DNA of 64,000 bases from Pseudomonas sp. R5(2019) (GCF_009905435.1 NZ_JAAAMT010000011.1:1-64000), one strand, 5' to 3'; shown: positions 31,807-42,610, counted from the first letter of the stretch. Numbers and translations: made by a program. The notes: a model not told the origin generated them from the sequence alone.

Positions 31807-32299
31807 GTAGGCAATACTGTCTCTAGGTCGCGTCCAGTGCAGGTACTGCTTGTTGCCTGTCTCTCTGATGGTTAGATTGGCTGGCCACGCTAGTACGCGC
31901 TACCACCCGCAGGATCTACATGAAAGGACGTGAAAGCGGCATGCCAGAAGAGACTATTGGCAGAGTTTCTTCGACGCCGATGGCGTTGTCGAAACACTGT
32001 TCGATGCTGCTGGTGTCGCAGGTGATCGCCTGCCTCACTTTTCAGCGTCAGGCGATTACCTGGCCCGGTGTCCTTGATCTCGTACAGTTCGCCACGCTTC
32101 AACCCGCTTTTCTTGTAGTCCACCTCGGGCTGGATCATGTCCCCCACGCGGTAATACTTCGAGAATCGGCGTTCCGTCTGGGTCGTGTCCGTCCGGGTCA
32201 ACGTATCGACCTCTAGAGGGTGTACGCCGGAACCCCCTATTTTTCCGGCAGTGTCCCAAACCCAGCAACGGCGAGGGCTGTCGAAAAACAGTTGTTTTC
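31807..32299. other. Junction region with relaxase fragment
   Basis: About 490 bp without an intact gene. On the minus strand it holds a fragment like a conjugative relaxase (32031-32216) and, further down, a short frame (CDTSSIEQCFDNAIGVEETL) that I cannot name. The right edge is the outer end of the 263-bp element at 32300. Confidence 0.5.
32031..32216 (-). pseudogene. TraI/MobF relaxase-helicase fragment
   Basis: The minus strand encodes LEVDTLTRTDTTQTERRFSK, YYRVGDMIQPEVDYKKSGLK and RGELYEIKDTGPGNRLTLKS. This resembles a domain in the helicase part of MobF relaxases of conjugative plasmids. Start, motor motifs and end are all missing. It suggests an ancestor of this mosaic once sat in a conjugative plasmid. 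Confidence 0.5.
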
Positions 32300-32562
32300 G
32301 GGGTTGGGGGAGCAATGGAACTGAAAACCAACGTAAGCCGAATTAGAGTTCGTTTTACTCGTCAGCGACTGCGAATTAACGAACTTTGATTCGTGAGACG
32401 GGTTTATTGCACTGATTTTCGGGTGTGGGTGACCTTTCCTCGCGATAGCGGAAACGGTTTCATAAAGCGGTCGTTTTTCGAAAACTATCCAGACGTTGCA
32501 AGGGTTTGCGGGGCAGCGACTGAGCTTAAGTGCACTTCCTGTTCCGTTGCTCCCCCAACCCC
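32300..32562. mobile_element. 263-bp Tn3-derived miniature element (TIME-like)
   Basis: Two 38-bp ends, 32300-32337 and 32525-32562 (inverted), share GGGGTTGGGGGAGCAA and GGAAC at the same offsets and end in GTAAG or TTAAG. Length, GGGG start and TAAG finish are the layout of Tn3-family terminal repeats. No gene lies inside, and no 5-bp duplication is visible (TTTTC against TAGCC). The right edge truncates the ATPase gene exactly. Miniature Tn3 elements of this size are known in Pseudomonas as TIMEs. Confidence 0.75.
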
Positions 32563-33917
32563 TAGCCCATCACCAGCACGCTCAAGCCCGCGAACACTGC
32601 ACGCTGCACATCGACCTGACCGGCTAGCAACCAAGAGCCGATCAGCCAGCCGGCGAAGGCAAGCGCAGCGACGATCAGTACCGTGGGCGTGTAAACGCGC
32701 AGCACGCGGTCCACCAGGTGCAGCAGTCCGGGCTTGAGCGCCCGCGCGTCTTCGACCTCGCGGACCACCCGTTGCAGGAAACTGCTTTCACCGACCGCCA
32801 TCACCTTCACCAGCAGTGTGCCGGTGCCGTTGATTGAGCCGCCGATGACGGTGTCGCCTTCGCGCCGCTCGACCGGGATCGGCTCGCCGGTGACCAGGGA
32901 TTGGTCGACCGCCGAGTGCCCGCCAACGACTTGCCCATCCACCGGCACGCGCTGGCCGGGACGGATGCGCACCATATCGTCCAAAGCAACCTGCTCGATC
33001 GGGACTTCTCGCTCCTGCCCGTTGCGGACGACCAGCGCCGTATCGGCCTGCAAGTCCAGCAAGCGCTTCACCGCTTGTGAGCTGCGCGTCTTGACGATCA
33101 GCGACAGCCATTCCGAGAAGATGTGGTACGTCGTCACCATCACCGTCACGGCAAAGAACGGTGCCGTTGGGTACCCCGGCAGATCGAGGACAAAGCCGAT
33201 CAGCCCGCCCACGATGCCGGCAAACGCGCCGATCTCCAGCAGCACATGCTGGTTGAGGATGCCGCGGCGCAGCGCCTGGAACGCCATGTTGAGGATGTGC
33301 CGCCCGAGGCCGAACACGAGCGCGAGCGCCATGACCGCGACGATCCATGGCACGACCGCTTCGAACCAGGCCTGTCCCTTCATTGGGATTATGGCCAGTG
33401 CAGCAGCCGTCAGGGCCAGGCTGCCGATGATAGCGGTGGCAAGACCGCGGGCCCGCAACACGAGGAAGACGAAGGCCGATAAGCTCGCGAACACGACGCC
33501 GGGCAGCAGCCAGGTGCCGATGCCCATCGGGTGCGCGATCAGAGCGATCGAGAGCATACTCAAGGCGGTGGCTGTCAGAAACCGCTGGCCCTCGTTGACG
33601 AGGTCGCGCTCATCCTCCTCGAACGGCCGCACCTTGCGCGGGTCAGAAATTGTGTAACCGATGTCGCGCAAGATGCCGAGCAACTCCTCGGGCCGCGCGA
33701 CCTTGGGGTCGTATTCGACAAGGGCCTGCTCGTGGGTGAGGCTCACTGCCACCTTGTCGACGCCCGGCCGGCTGCCCAGCGCCTTCTCGATCGTGCCGGT
33801 GCACAGCGAGCAATGCAGGCCGCCGATGCGCGCGCGAATACGGGCTCGGTCAGGCCGGCTCGCCGGCTCCTCACTCCAGGGCCGGTTATCGTCAGCGAGT
33901 GTTGGAGTAACGTTCAT
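32562..33917 (-). pseudogene. Truncated P1B-type heavy-metal ATPase
   Basis: 451 residues of an ATPase that should be about 800. Present: an HMA domain with IGGLHCSLCTGTIEKAL (Cys-x-x-Cys), several membrane helices, and the actuator domain with VDQSLVTGEPIPVERREGDT. The frame ends AGLSVLVMG just before the expected intramembrane Cys-Pro motif, because the terminal repeat of the 263-bp element begins there and supplies the stop. The phosphorylation (DKTG) and ATP-binding domains are absent, so no transport is possible. It is the last gene of the minus-strand ABC/HMA operon. Confidence 0.92.
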
Positions 33918-33940
33918 TGCTATCTCCTCGGTCCCTCAGT

Positions 33941-34162
33941 TCACGATGCCACGTGGTCTACGACGCGGAATCCGAGCTTTTGGACGGTCTCGACAAGCCG
34001 ATCCTCATCGGTGGCTTGCGGGTCGTACAAGACGCGCGCCCGACCTTCGTCGAACGACACGTCAGCGGCTTGAACGCCGGTTTGCGTGGCCATGCGCGAG
34101 CGGATCATTTCGGCGCAGCTTTCGCAGCGCATGCCCTCTACTTTCATCGTCAGCGACTTCAT
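33941..34162 (-). CDS. HMA-domain metallochaperone, ABC-operon copy 1
   Basis: 73 residues from ATG 34162. One HMA domain (SLTMKVEGMRCESCAEMIRS, with CESC-type Cys pair) and the usual second half ending GFRVVDHV. It has no signal peptide, so it acts in the cytoplasm. It sits between the ABC ATPase gene and the ATPase fragment, suggesting delivery of a soft metal ion such as Cu(I), Hg(II) or Au(I). Confidence 0.85.
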   Translation of the reverse strand: MKSLTMKVEGMRCESCAEMIRSRMATQTGVQAADVSFDEGRARVLYDPQATDEDRLVETVQKLGFRVVDHVAS

Positions 34163-34206
34163 CGCGCACTCCTTCCCGTCGATTCTCAGAGCAGACGGCA
34201 CGGCGG

Positions 34207-34956
34207 TCACGACGTTGACTGCCCTGTCGGAACGACGAGTGACGCGGGTAGCGCTGCCCGTGCAGCGTCCAGAAGCTGGCCGTCCCGGATGTAAATGACG
34301 TGATCGGCCAGACGGGCCAGCTCCTCGGAGTGGGTGACCACGACGACGGTGCGCTCGCGGGCGATTTCGCGCAGCAGCTCGTAGACGATCTGTCCCGAGC
34401 GCGAGTCCAGATTGCCGGTCGGCTCGTCGGCGAGCACGAGTCGCGGTTCGTTTGCAACGGCACGGGCGATGGCCACACGCTGCATCTCGCCGCCCGACAG
34501 CTCACCCGGCCGGTGCTTGAGTCGTTGCCCGAGGTTGAATCGCTGCAACAGCGCCGTGGCCCGGTCGAGCCGCGCGGCCTTCGGCACACCGTTGAACTCC
34601 ATCGGCAGTGCCACGTTTTCGAGCGCCGTCAGGTTCGGGATCAGGTTGAAGGTCTGGAAGACGAAGCCGACCGTCTGGCGCCGAAAGCGCGTCAGCTCCT
34701 GCTCCGCCAAGCGGTTGACGGTCTGCCCAGCGACGATGACGTCGCCCTGCGTCGGCTCGTCCATGCCGCCTATCATGTGCAGCAGCGTCGACTTGCCGCT
34801 GCCGCTCGGGCCGACGATGGCTACCATGCAGCACTCGCCGATTTCGAGCGAGACGTCAAACAGTGCGTGCACGACCTCATCGCCTTTATGGTATGACTTG
34901 GAGACACCGAGCAATCGGATTGCCGGCGACGCGGATGTTTCTGCTGCTTCATTCAT
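34207..34956 (-). CDS. ABC transporter ATP-binding protein (MacB/LolD type)
   Basis: 249 residues. Walker [12 protein letters not shown], signature [14 protein letters not shown] and Walker [13 protein letters not shown] place it in the MacB/LolD/FtsE group, which pairs with FtsX-like permeases. Its start overlaps the end of the permease gene upstream by 8 bp. It powers the exporter formed with the two permeases at 34949-37427. Metal linkage is inferred only from the flanking HMA proteins. Confidence 0.9.
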   Translation of the reverse strand: MNEAAETSASPAIRLLGVSKSYHKGDEVVHALFDVSLEIGECCMVAIVGPSGSGKSTLLHMIGGMDEPTQGDVIVAGQTVNRLAEQELTRFRRQTVGFVFQTFNLIPNLTALENVALPMEFNGVPKAARLDRATALLQRFNLGQRLKHRPGELSGGEMQRVAIARAVANEPRLVLADEPTGNLDSRSGQIVYELLREIARERTVVVVTHSEELARLADHVIYIRDGQLLDAARAALPASLVVPTGQSTS

Positions 34957-36205
34957 GTTTCATGGCCTCCAGAGGAGAGAGCTTGGTCGCCTGCCACACG
35001 CCATAAGCACTGCCCAGGACGGCCGCGATGACGGCCGTGAGCACTACTGATGCGACGAGCGCCGCCGAGATGTCGCTGTCCACCGTCAGGCTGTCGAAGA
35101 GTGGCTTGTATTGGTTCGGCAAGAAGGGCCCGATCCCGATCGCGAACAGTCGCCCGGTAAGCGCCTCGCCCGCGAACTTGAAGAGCACCAGGCCGAAGAG
35201 ACCGCCGAGCAGCGTGAGCCCGATCGCTTCCGCGAGGAACTGCTGCGTTACTCCTGCGTTGCTTGCACCGATGGCCTTGAGCGTGCCGATCTCGCAGGAG
35301 CGTTCCTGCACCTGCATGAGCAGTACGAAGAAGACGACCACGACCATCAGAATGATGGCCAGTAGGGCGCCGACCCAAGTCAACTGGATGACGTTGCGAC
35401 TGGTGGTCGATGTGAACATGGCGGCGCTCTCGGGAGCCAGAATATCCGCCACGTCGCCCACGGCCGCCTTCAGGCGCTGCGTGACCGCCACAACGTTGTC
35501 CACCGCGTCGACCCGCACGAACAGCCACGAAATGCCGCTGTCGATCCCGTAGATCGAGCGGAAGGTGTCGATCGGCATGAACAATTGCTGATCGCCAAAG
35601 ACGTAGCCACTGGCATACATGCCAATGATCCGCAGCTCCCGCTTCGGCCGATCCATGGCGTAGATGACAGGGTGCGTGCGCGTCAGATCCACGGTCAGCG
35701 TCGTATTGCCGATGTCCTCTGCCTTGATGCCCGCCCACTTCGCGTATCCCTGGCCAATGATGCCAACGTCCTGCCCGGCATCGGCCGGCGAGAAGTCGCG
35801 GCCGGCGATGATGCGCGGATTGCCCGCTTCGCCGTGCGACTCCAGCCGCTTGGCCGCGTTCGGCGCCAGCCCGACGTGCATCACGAAGTTCGGCGGCGTG
35901 ATCGGCGCCATCGCCAGCAAGTAGGGCTCCACCTGGATGACATGCTCGATCGCCCGCACTTTCTCGATCACGTCCTGCGGCAGGATGCGGTCTTGGTCGG
36001 TCATGTTCACGTGCCCCATCGAACCGCGCGCACGCAGTTGCACGACGGTATTGACTTCGCGAGTCAGTACGTCGGCCTGCTTCTGCACCGCCTGGCCGAT
36101 CGACTGCATCGTCAATAGCAGGAAGAACGGCACGCCGATCAGTACCGCGGTCAGCAGCAGACGCGGTTTGCTACGCATCAGATTGCGCAGGCCGAGGGTA
36201 ACCAT
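34949..36205 (-). CDS. FtsX-like ABC permease 2
   Basis: About 418 residues from ATG 36205 (alternative two codons earlier). An N-terminal helix ([18 protein letters not shown]) is followed by a large periplasmic MacB_PCD-like domain and three C-terminal helices with [20 protein letters not shown], the FtsX-family signature. It is probably half of the permease pair. The product is full length for the family. Confidence 0.88.
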   Translation of the reverse strand: MVTLGLRNLMRSKPRLLLTAVLIGVPFFLLLTMQSIGQAVQKQADVLTREVNTVVQLRARGSMGHVNMTDQDRILPQDVIEKVRAIEHVIQVEPYLLAMAPITPPNFVMHVGLAPNAAKRLESHGEAGNPRIIAGRDFSPADAGQDVGIIGQGYAKWAGIKAEDIGNTTLTVDLTRTHPVIYAMDRPKRELRIIGMYASGYVFGDQQLFMPIDTFRSIYGIDSGISWLFVRVDAVDNVVAVTQRLKAAVGDVADILAPESAAMFTSTTSRNVIQLTWVGALLAIILMVVVVFFVLLMQVQERSCEIGTLKAIGASNAGVTQQFLAEAIGLTLLGGLFGLVLFKFAGEALTGRLFAIGIGPFLPNQYKPLFDSLTVDSDISAALVASVVLTAVIAAVLGSAYGVWQATKLSPLEAMKHE

Positions 36206-36221
36206 GCTCATCGACTGTTCC

Positions 36222-37427
36222 TCATGTGCTCTTCATGGCTTGGATGGGGCTCAAACGCATGCCTTTGACGATGGGATAGAGGGACCCCAGCGCGCCGAAG
36301 GCAAGTCCGCCAAGCGCGATAAGGGCGAAGGTGCGGGGCCCGATTTGCAACTCGACGTCCAGTGTGGTGTGGAAGACCGCGGAAAAGACTGCCGAGACCA
36401 CGACCGCACCGACGGCGCCGAGGCCGGTCAATGTGAAGACCTCGGCGAGGAACTGCTTCACGACCTCGGCGTTCGACGCGCCGATCGCCTTGAGTGTCCC
36501 GATCTCGCTGATGCGCTCACGCGTGGACAGCACCATGATGAAAACGACCAGCACACCGCCGATCGTGAACAGCAACAGTGATCCATAGACGGTGGCTGCG
36601 GAGATGCTGCCCAGCGTCGCTCGCGCGGTCGCAATCTGTTCAGCCGCGGTGACGGCGTCCACGCCCTTGAGGCGCTGGAGATCTGCGGTGACGGCTTCGA
36701 CGTGATCGACGGCGTCGACCGTGACGCGAATCTTGGATAGTTTGCCGCCCGGCTTGAGGATGCGCCGAAAGGTCTCGAGGGGCACGAAGACGTGGTTGTC
36801 ACCAAAGTCGTTGCCGGTCGAGTAGATTCCCACGACTTGCAGCGGCTGCCCGTCGAGCATCAGCGTTTTGCCGGCCAGGGCTGGCCCTGCAGCGCCGATG
36901 TACCCGTCGGCAATCCGAAGCCGCTCGCGGGCGTACAGCTTGCCGACGATGGCGACGTTGTCGCCTTCGTCGGCCGGACTGAACGCACGACCCACCTCGA
37001 TACGCGCGTTCTCGTAGTCAACCTCGCCGATCGCCCGCATCGGCGAGCCGGGTCGAAGGCCGATGACCATGGCGTACGCATTCGGCACCGAAGGGTCGAT
37101 CTGCGGGGAGTGGATGTACTCCTCGACCTTCTTGATGTAGCGGGCGTTCGGGATACGTTGGATTTCATCGAGCCGCGCTACGGAGAAATCTTCTGCGCCC
37201 ACCGGTTTGTCACCGCCGAAGCCGCCGGTGCCGAAAGCGCCCGCTTCGCGCAACTCGACCACCGTTCGAACACCGGCCTGCAGACTTTCCAGCTTCTCGC
37301 GGGTGGCCAGCGCGCCCTGCACCAACACGGCGAACAAGCCGATGACCAGCGCGAGCAACAGCACCACGACCGCGCTACGGAAGCGGTTGCGGAACGGATT
37401 GCGGCAACCTCGAACCAGAGCACTCAT
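36222..37427 (-). CDS. FtsX-like ABC permease 1
   Basis: 401 residues with the same topology: helix near 15-40, extracytoplasmic domain, then three helices with [20 protein letters not shown]. It shares the domain layout and motif with the permease at 34949, so the two arose by duplication and likely form a heterodimer. Confidence 0.88.
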   Translation of the reverse strand: MSALVRGCRNPFRNRFRSAVVVLLLALVIGLFAVLVQGALATREKLESLQAGVRTVVELREAGAFGTGGFGGDKPVGAEDFSVARLDEIQRIPNARYIKKVEEYIHSPQIDPSVPNAYAMVIGLRPGSPMRAIGEVDYENARIEVGRAFSPADEGDNVAIVGKLYARERLRIADGYIGAAGPALAGKTLMLDGQPLQVVGIYSTGNDFGDNHVFVPLETFRRILKPGGKLSKIRVTVDAVDHVEAVTADLQRLKGVDAVTAAEQIATARATLGSISAATVYGSLLLFTIGGVLVVFIMVLSTRERISEIGTLKAIGASNAEVVKQFLAEVFTLTGLGAVGAVVVSAVFSAVFHTTLDVELQIGPRTFALIALGGLAFGALGSLYPIVKGMRLSPIQAMKST

Positions 37428-37436
37428 ACCGCAGCC

Positions 37437-37658
37437 TCAGCAGCTTTGCTGCGTCTCGATTCGGTACCCAGCCTGCTCTAGCAGGGCGACCACCTGGTTG
37501 AGATCGGCGACCTGCGCATCCACAAAGATGCGCGCCGTCCCCGCCGGATACGCCACTTCAACCTGCATGACGCCGGGCTCTCGAACGAGCCGCGCCTCAA
37601 TCGTGCGGGCGCAAGCCCCACACTGCATGCCTTCGATTTTCCAATTGATAGTTTTCAC
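37437..37658 (-). CDS. HMA-domain metallochaperone, ABC-operon copy 2
   Basis: 73 residues from a GTG at 37658. INWKIEGMQCGACARTIEAR is an HMA motif with a CGAC pair, and the protein ends in QQSC. It precedes the two permease genes by 9 bp, so metallochaperone genes flank the transporter genes on both sides. No signal peptide. Confidence 0.8.
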   Translation of the reverse strand: MKTINWKIEGMQCGACARTIEARLVREPGVMQVEVAYPAGTARIFVDAQVADLNQVVALLEQAGYRIETQQSC

Positions 37659-37893
37659 GATGACGCCTCGGTTTTGCCGCCCCAATAACCACGCGGTCTG
37701 ATGTACCTGTGGGTGGTGCTGCCCGAACGGCAAGATCGCAGTAGGCTTCGATCACCGCATCAGTCATCGCGGCTTCGGGCGCTGCGCAGGCTTCGATGGC
37801 GGACAGGACAATATCGGCCACCATCAAATCGTTCTGGCGAATCGCCTCTCTGTAGGCACTCAACAGGAGCCTTTCAAGATAAGTCGTTCCCAT
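37597..37893 (-). CDS. Unknown first gene of the ABC/HMA operon
   Basis: 97 residues from ATG 37893. The first 55 residues look helical and conserved in style (TTYLERLLLSAYREAIRQND). The C-terminal third overlaps the HMA gene by 62 bp and is basic and low in order, so a frameshift may have extended it. I do not recognise the family. It lies 28 bp after the -10 of a MerR-type promoter. Confidence 0.45.
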   Translation of the reverse strand: MGTTYLERLLLSAYREAIRQNDLMVADIVLSAIEACAAPEAAMTDAVIEAYCDLAVRAAPPTGTSDRVVIGAAKPRRHRENYQLENRRHAVWGLRPHD

Positions 37894-37921
37894 GGTGAAT
37901 CCCTTGGTAGTACACACTGTC

Positions 37922-37952
37922 AAGGTAGTGGTTGTCACGGAGGGAAGGTCAA
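37922..37952 (-). promoter_or_regulatory. Overlong-spacer (MerR-type) promoter of the ABC/HMA operon
   Basis: On the minus strand TTGACC, a 19-bp spacer and TACCTT. The spacing is that of MerR-family targets, but the dyad in the spacer is weak (CCTTCCC ... ACCACTACC), unlike the mer and cue sites here. No MerR-type gene lies inside this module. Confidence 0.5.
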
Positions 37953-37962
37953 GCGGGGAAAA

Positions 37963-38000
37963 GGGTTTGGGGGAGCAACGGAACAGAAAGTGCACTTAAG
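37963..38000 (+). repeat. 38-bp Tn3-type terminal repeat at a module edge
   Basis: GGGTTTGGGGGAGCAACGGA followed by ACAGAAAGTGCACTTAAG. It aligns base for base with the end at 32525-32562 (inverted), including GTGCACTTAAG. The two repeats enclose the ABC/HMA operon, and both have their GGG sides facing it. Confidence 0.75.
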
Positions 38001-38052
38001 CCCTGCCATTTCCTCTCAGCGCCATAATCCAGGACCTTCATCTCCTCTCTCC

Positions 38053-38083
38053 TTGATTCCGTACTTAGCTACGGAGGTAGAGT
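38053..38083 (+). promoter_or_regulatory. MerR-type promoter of the DUF2790 gene, copy 2
   Basis: TTGATT, a 19-bp spacer and TAGAGT, with the mer dyad CCGTAC ... CTACGG in the spacer. It is the homologue of the site at 12013-12043. Confidence 0.85.
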
Positions 38084-38121
38084 CGGATCGTGGGTCGAAA
38101 ACCCGAGAGGAGATTGCCGTT

Positions 38122-38340
38122 ATGAAACACCTAAGACTGCTGCTGATAGTGAGTGCGACTCTGCTGTCATCCACCGTATGGGCCGAAGGCGGGAGCGACC
38201 GAGCGATTGAGCGGATTGCTTCTATGCGCGAGAAGGCTGAGGCGACCCTGGTGGCGGAAACCGTCAAGGAGATTAAGCAACTGGGGGCCACCGCGGCAGG
38301 CCGTGTCGAAGCGCAGCCCGCCTGTCCGCCTGCAAAGTAG
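38122..38340 (+). CDS. DUF2790-related exported protein, copy 2 (variant body)
   Basis: 72 residues from ATG 38122. The first 24 residues are identical to the signal region of the DUF2790 protein at 11642. The body is quite different (DRAIERIASMREKAEATLVA ... CPPAK) and keeps only one Cys. Either the gene was formed by recombination of a shared promoter and signal region with another small gene, or it is a diverged remnant. It is preceded by a MerR-type promoter and followed by a strong terminator, so it is likely expressed. Confidence 0.65.
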   Translation: MKHLRLLLIVSATLLSSTVWAEGGSDRAIERIASMREKAEATLVAETVKEIKQLGATAAGRVEAQPACPPAK

Positions 38341-38446
38341 AGCCTGTGCTACTCGACCAGATGCAGCGTGAGCCCACCCTGCTGAGGCGCGAGGGCAAAT
38401 AGCAGGACCAACCTGTGGCACTTGGCAAGTACTTCTGTGGCCATTC

Positions 38447-38474
38447 AGCGGCGCTCATTGAGCGCCGCTTTTTT
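38447..38474 (+). terminator. Rho-independent terminator after DUF2790 copy 2
   Basis: AGCGGCGCTC-att-GAGCGCCGCT is followed by six T residues. Confidence 0.88.
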
Positions 38475-38538
38475 CTAAGCGCAAGCCGACCAACAGGGGC
38501 GCCTTACGCAACGGGAAATCCTCGGTTAACGCCCGAAG

Positions 38539-38958
38539 TCAGCGCGGTTCGTTGTCCCCCTGCAGCGAAACGATCAGCGGACAGGAAACAGTCCCGTGGC
38601 TCGCACAACAGTCGTGAACCAGCCGCGCCAACACCGATTCGATTCGCTGCAGGTCCACGAGTTTCCCCCGCACATCCTCAAGCTTCTGCTCGGCGAGCAC
38701 CCGCGCTTCGTCGCAGTGCGCGCCATCCTCCAATCGCAACAGCCCGGCCACTTCATCGAGGCTAAAGCCCAGGCGTTGCGCGGATTTGACGAATTTCACC
38801 CGTGCCACATCCGCCTCACCGTAACGGCGAATGCTGCCATAGGGCTTGTCCGGCTCGGGCAACAGCCCCTTGCGTTGGTAGAACCGGATGGTTTCCACGT
38901 TGACCCCGGCCGCCTTGGCAAAGGCGCCGATGGTCAGGCTGTCCACAGTGTTTTCCAT
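38539..38958 (-). CDS. merR: MerR mercury-responsive regulator, copy 2
   Basis: 139 residues. The same Hg(II) ligands as copy 1 (Cys82, Cys117, Cys126), but a different N-terminus ([10 protein letters not shown]) and a longer C-terminus (SLQGDNEPR). About ten residues differ between the two regulators, in contrast to the identical operon cores. Divergent from merT copy 2. Confidence 0.96.
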   Translation of the reverse strand: MENTVDSLTIGAFAKAAGVNVETIRFYQRKGLLPEPDKPYGSIRRYGEADVARVKFVKSAQRLGFSLDEVAGLLRLEDGAHCDEARVLAEQKLEDVRGKLVDLQRIESVLARLVHDCCASHGTVSCPLIVSLQGDNEPR

Positions 38959-38963
38959 AGCGC

Positions 38964-38994
38964 TTGACTCCGTACTTGACTACGGAAGTAACCT
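38964..38994 (+). promoter_or_regulatory. mer operator/promoter, copy 2
   Basis: TTGACT and TAACCT are separated by 19 bp with the dyad TCCGTAC/CTACGGAA. The -35 is closer to the classical Tn501 site than in copy 1. Confidence 0.92.
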
Positions 38995-39029
38995 TAAACT
39001 ATCGCTCAAATGCTCGAAAGGAGAAATGC

Positions 39030-39380
39030 ATGTCTGAACCGTCAAACGGGCGCGCCCCTCTTGTCGCCGGAGGGCTTGCTGCGATTCTCGCCTCGACTTG
39101 CTGCCTTGGGCCGTTGGTCCTGATCGCCCTGGGATTCAGCGGGGCCTGGATCGGCAACCTGACCGTGCTGGAACCTTACCGGCCGCTCTTCATCGGCGCA
39201 GCACTGGTGGCGCTGTTCTTCGCCTGGCGACGCATTTTCCGCCCGACTCAGGTCTGCAAACCGGGTGAGGTCTGCGCCGTGCCCCAGGTACGCACCATCT
39301 ACAAGCTGCTGTTCTGGCTGGTGGCGGCATTGGCGCTAGTCGCGCTCGGCTTCCCTTACATCCTTCCCTTGTTCTACTGA
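39030..39380 (+). CDS. merT: MerT mercuric transport protein, copy 2
   Basis: 116 residues with Cys24-Cys25 and the loop pair QVCKPGEVCAVP. Differences from copy 1 cluster before residue 92 (for example VALFFAWRRIFRPTQ against IALFFAYRRIFRPQQ). From there to the end the two genes match. Confidence 0.95.
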   Translation: MSEPSNGRAPLVAGGLAAILASTCCLGPLVLIALGFSGAWIGNLTVLEPYRPLFIGAALVALFFAWRRIFRPTQVCKPGEVCAVPQVRTIYKLLFWLVAALALVALGFPYILPLFY

Positions 39381-39393
39381 TCAGGAGTTCATC

Positions 39394-39672
39394 ATGAGAA
39401 AACTGCTCGCATCCTTAGCCCTCGCCAGCCTGGTCGCCACACCTGTCTGGGCGGCCACACAGACCGTCACCCTGTCGGTGCCGGGCATGACCTGCGCCGC
39501 CTGCCCGATTACGGTGAAGACGGCGTTGACCAAGGTCGAGGGCGTGACCAAGGCTGAGGTGAGTTTCGAGAACCGCGAGGCCACCGTCACCTTTGATGAT
39601 GTCAAGACCAATGCCCAGGCGCTGACCAAGGCGACCGAGGACGCCGGCTACCCGTCCAGCGTCAAGCAATAG
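39394..39672 (+). CDS. merP: MerP periplasmic mercury-binding protein, copy 2
   Basis: 92 residues, identical to copy 1 at 13391, including GMTCAACP and the 13-bp gap after merT. Confidence 0.96.
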   Translation: MRKLLASLALASLVATPVWAATQTVTLSVPGMTCAACPITVKTALTKVEGVTKAEVSFENREATVTFDDVKTNAQALTKATEDAGYPSSVKQ

Positions 39673-39684
39673 GCGGGCATTCCG

Positions 39685-40116
39685 ATGGAAAATCCTTTCA
39701 ATCTGTTCACGCGGATCGGTGACAAAGCCGGTTCCGTCGGCGTGCTGGTTTCCGCCATAGGCTGCGCCTCGTGTTTCCCCGCCCTTGCTAGCCTGGGGGC
39801 TGCGATCGGTCTGGGCTTTTTGAGCCAGTGGGAAGAACTGTTCATCACCACGCTGTTGCCGTTATTTGCCGGGCTGGCCCTGGTCGTCAATGTCCTCGGC
39901 GGGTTCAGTCACCGGCAGTGGCGACGGGCTGCGCTCAGCCTGATCGGCCCGGCCCTGGTGCTGATAGCGGTGTATTTGATGCTGGCTCACGGCTGGCGGA
40001 GCGGCTGGCTGCTCTATATCGGCCTAGCCCTCATGTTTGGGGTGTCCATCTGGGATCTCGTGTCGCCCGCCCACCGCCGTTGCTCCCCGACGTCCTGTCC
40101 GACGCCGTCAAAATGA
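39685..40116 (+). CDS. merC: MerC mercuric transporter, copy 2
   Basis: 143 residues, identical to copy 1 at 13682 (CASC in helix 1). Confidence 0.94.
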   Translation: MENPFNLFTRIGDKAGSVGVLVSAIGCASCFPALASLGAAIGLGFLSQWEELFITTLLPLFAGLALVVNVLGGFSHRQWRRAALSLIGPALVLIAVYLMLAHGWRSGWLLYIGLALMFGVSIWDLVSPAHRRCSPTSCPTPSK

Positions 40117-41811
<1,695 letters not shown>

Positions 41812-41831
41812 TGAGAGAGCGAGGTTGAAGC

Positions 41832-42248
41832 ATGAGCAACACGGCAGGCGAACTCGGTAGGTGCGACAGCCTACGCAAGACCTGGCAGGTGGTCAGTTTC
41901 TGGGGGCTGCCTGCCGTCGTGGCGACGATAGCAATTGTTCTGGCGGATCGACGCCCTGCGTTGTTCCTGGCAGCAAGCACCGCGCTGGTCGTGATGGGCG
42001 GCGCCTGCCTGGTCAACGCCGCGCGCTGTCGCCGCCTGCACTGCTACATCACAGGGCCTTACTTCCTGATGCTCGCGCTGAGTGCGCTACTGGCTTATGC
42101 GTTTGACCAAAACGGCGAGCATCTCTCCAGGCTGTGGCTGCTACTGGCTCTGGCTACCGTACCGTTGCTCATCTGGCTACCCGAGCGCCTAGCCGGACGG
42201 AAATATCTGAGTGCCCCAGTTTGCGGTGATGATCGGGAGTGTCGGTGA
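41832..42248 (+). CDS. Uncharacterised membrane protein of the mer operon, copy 2
   Basis: 138 residues, identical to copy 1 at 15829. The conserved linkage in both operons and the tight TGATG overlap with merD support it as a true operon member. Confidence 0.75.
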   Translation: MSNTAGELGRCDSLRKTWQVVSFWGLPAVVATIAIVLADRRPALFLAASTALVVMGGACLVNAARCRRLHCYITGPYFLMLALSALLAYAFDQNGEHLSRLWLLLALATVPLLIWLPERLAGRKYLSAPVCGDDRECR

Positions 42249-42610
42249 TGAATGTCTACTCCATATCCAGATTGGCCGAGGCCGCGGGCGTCAGTGTCCA
42301 TATAGTCCGAGATTATGTGCTGCGCGGCTTGCTGCATCCCGCGCGGCGCACGGAAAGCGGTTACGGTATTTTCGATGAGCGGTCCCTCGCGCGGCTGTGC
42401 TTCGTGCGCGCCGCCTTCAAGTCTGGTATCGGGCTCGACGAATTGGCGAGGCTCTGTCGAGCGCTCGATGCGGACAATAGTACCGATGTGATCGGGTGTA
42501 TCGAGCACTTGCTCAGGCAAATCGCGACACGGCAGGCGGCTTTAGCCGCAGTGAAAACGGAGTTGGCCGGGCTGACCCATCGCGCCATCGAAGGTCACAC
42601 CCATGCGTAA
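42248..42610 (+). CDS. merD: MerD secondary regulator, copy 2
   Basis: 120 residues. Matches copy 1 up to about residue 76, then carries the changes DADNSTD, CIEHLLRQ and AAVKTELAG. This is where the identity between the two operons ends. Confidence 0.93.
   Translation: MNVYSISRLAEAAGVSVHIVRDYVLRGLLHPARRTESGYGIFDERSLARLCFVRAAFKSGIGLDELARLCRALDADNSTDVIGCIEHLLRQIATRQAALAAVKTELAGLTHRAIEGHTHA

Noticed and set aside
31890..32315. 141-codon minus-strand frame as a whole gene
   Set aside because: Only the middle part resembles a relaxase. The start lies inside the terminal repeat of the 263-bp element and the end changes to another frame.
32295..32567. Target-site duplication of the 263-bp element
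   Set aside because: Flanks TTTTC and TAGCC differ, so this pair of ends does not show a clean single insertion.
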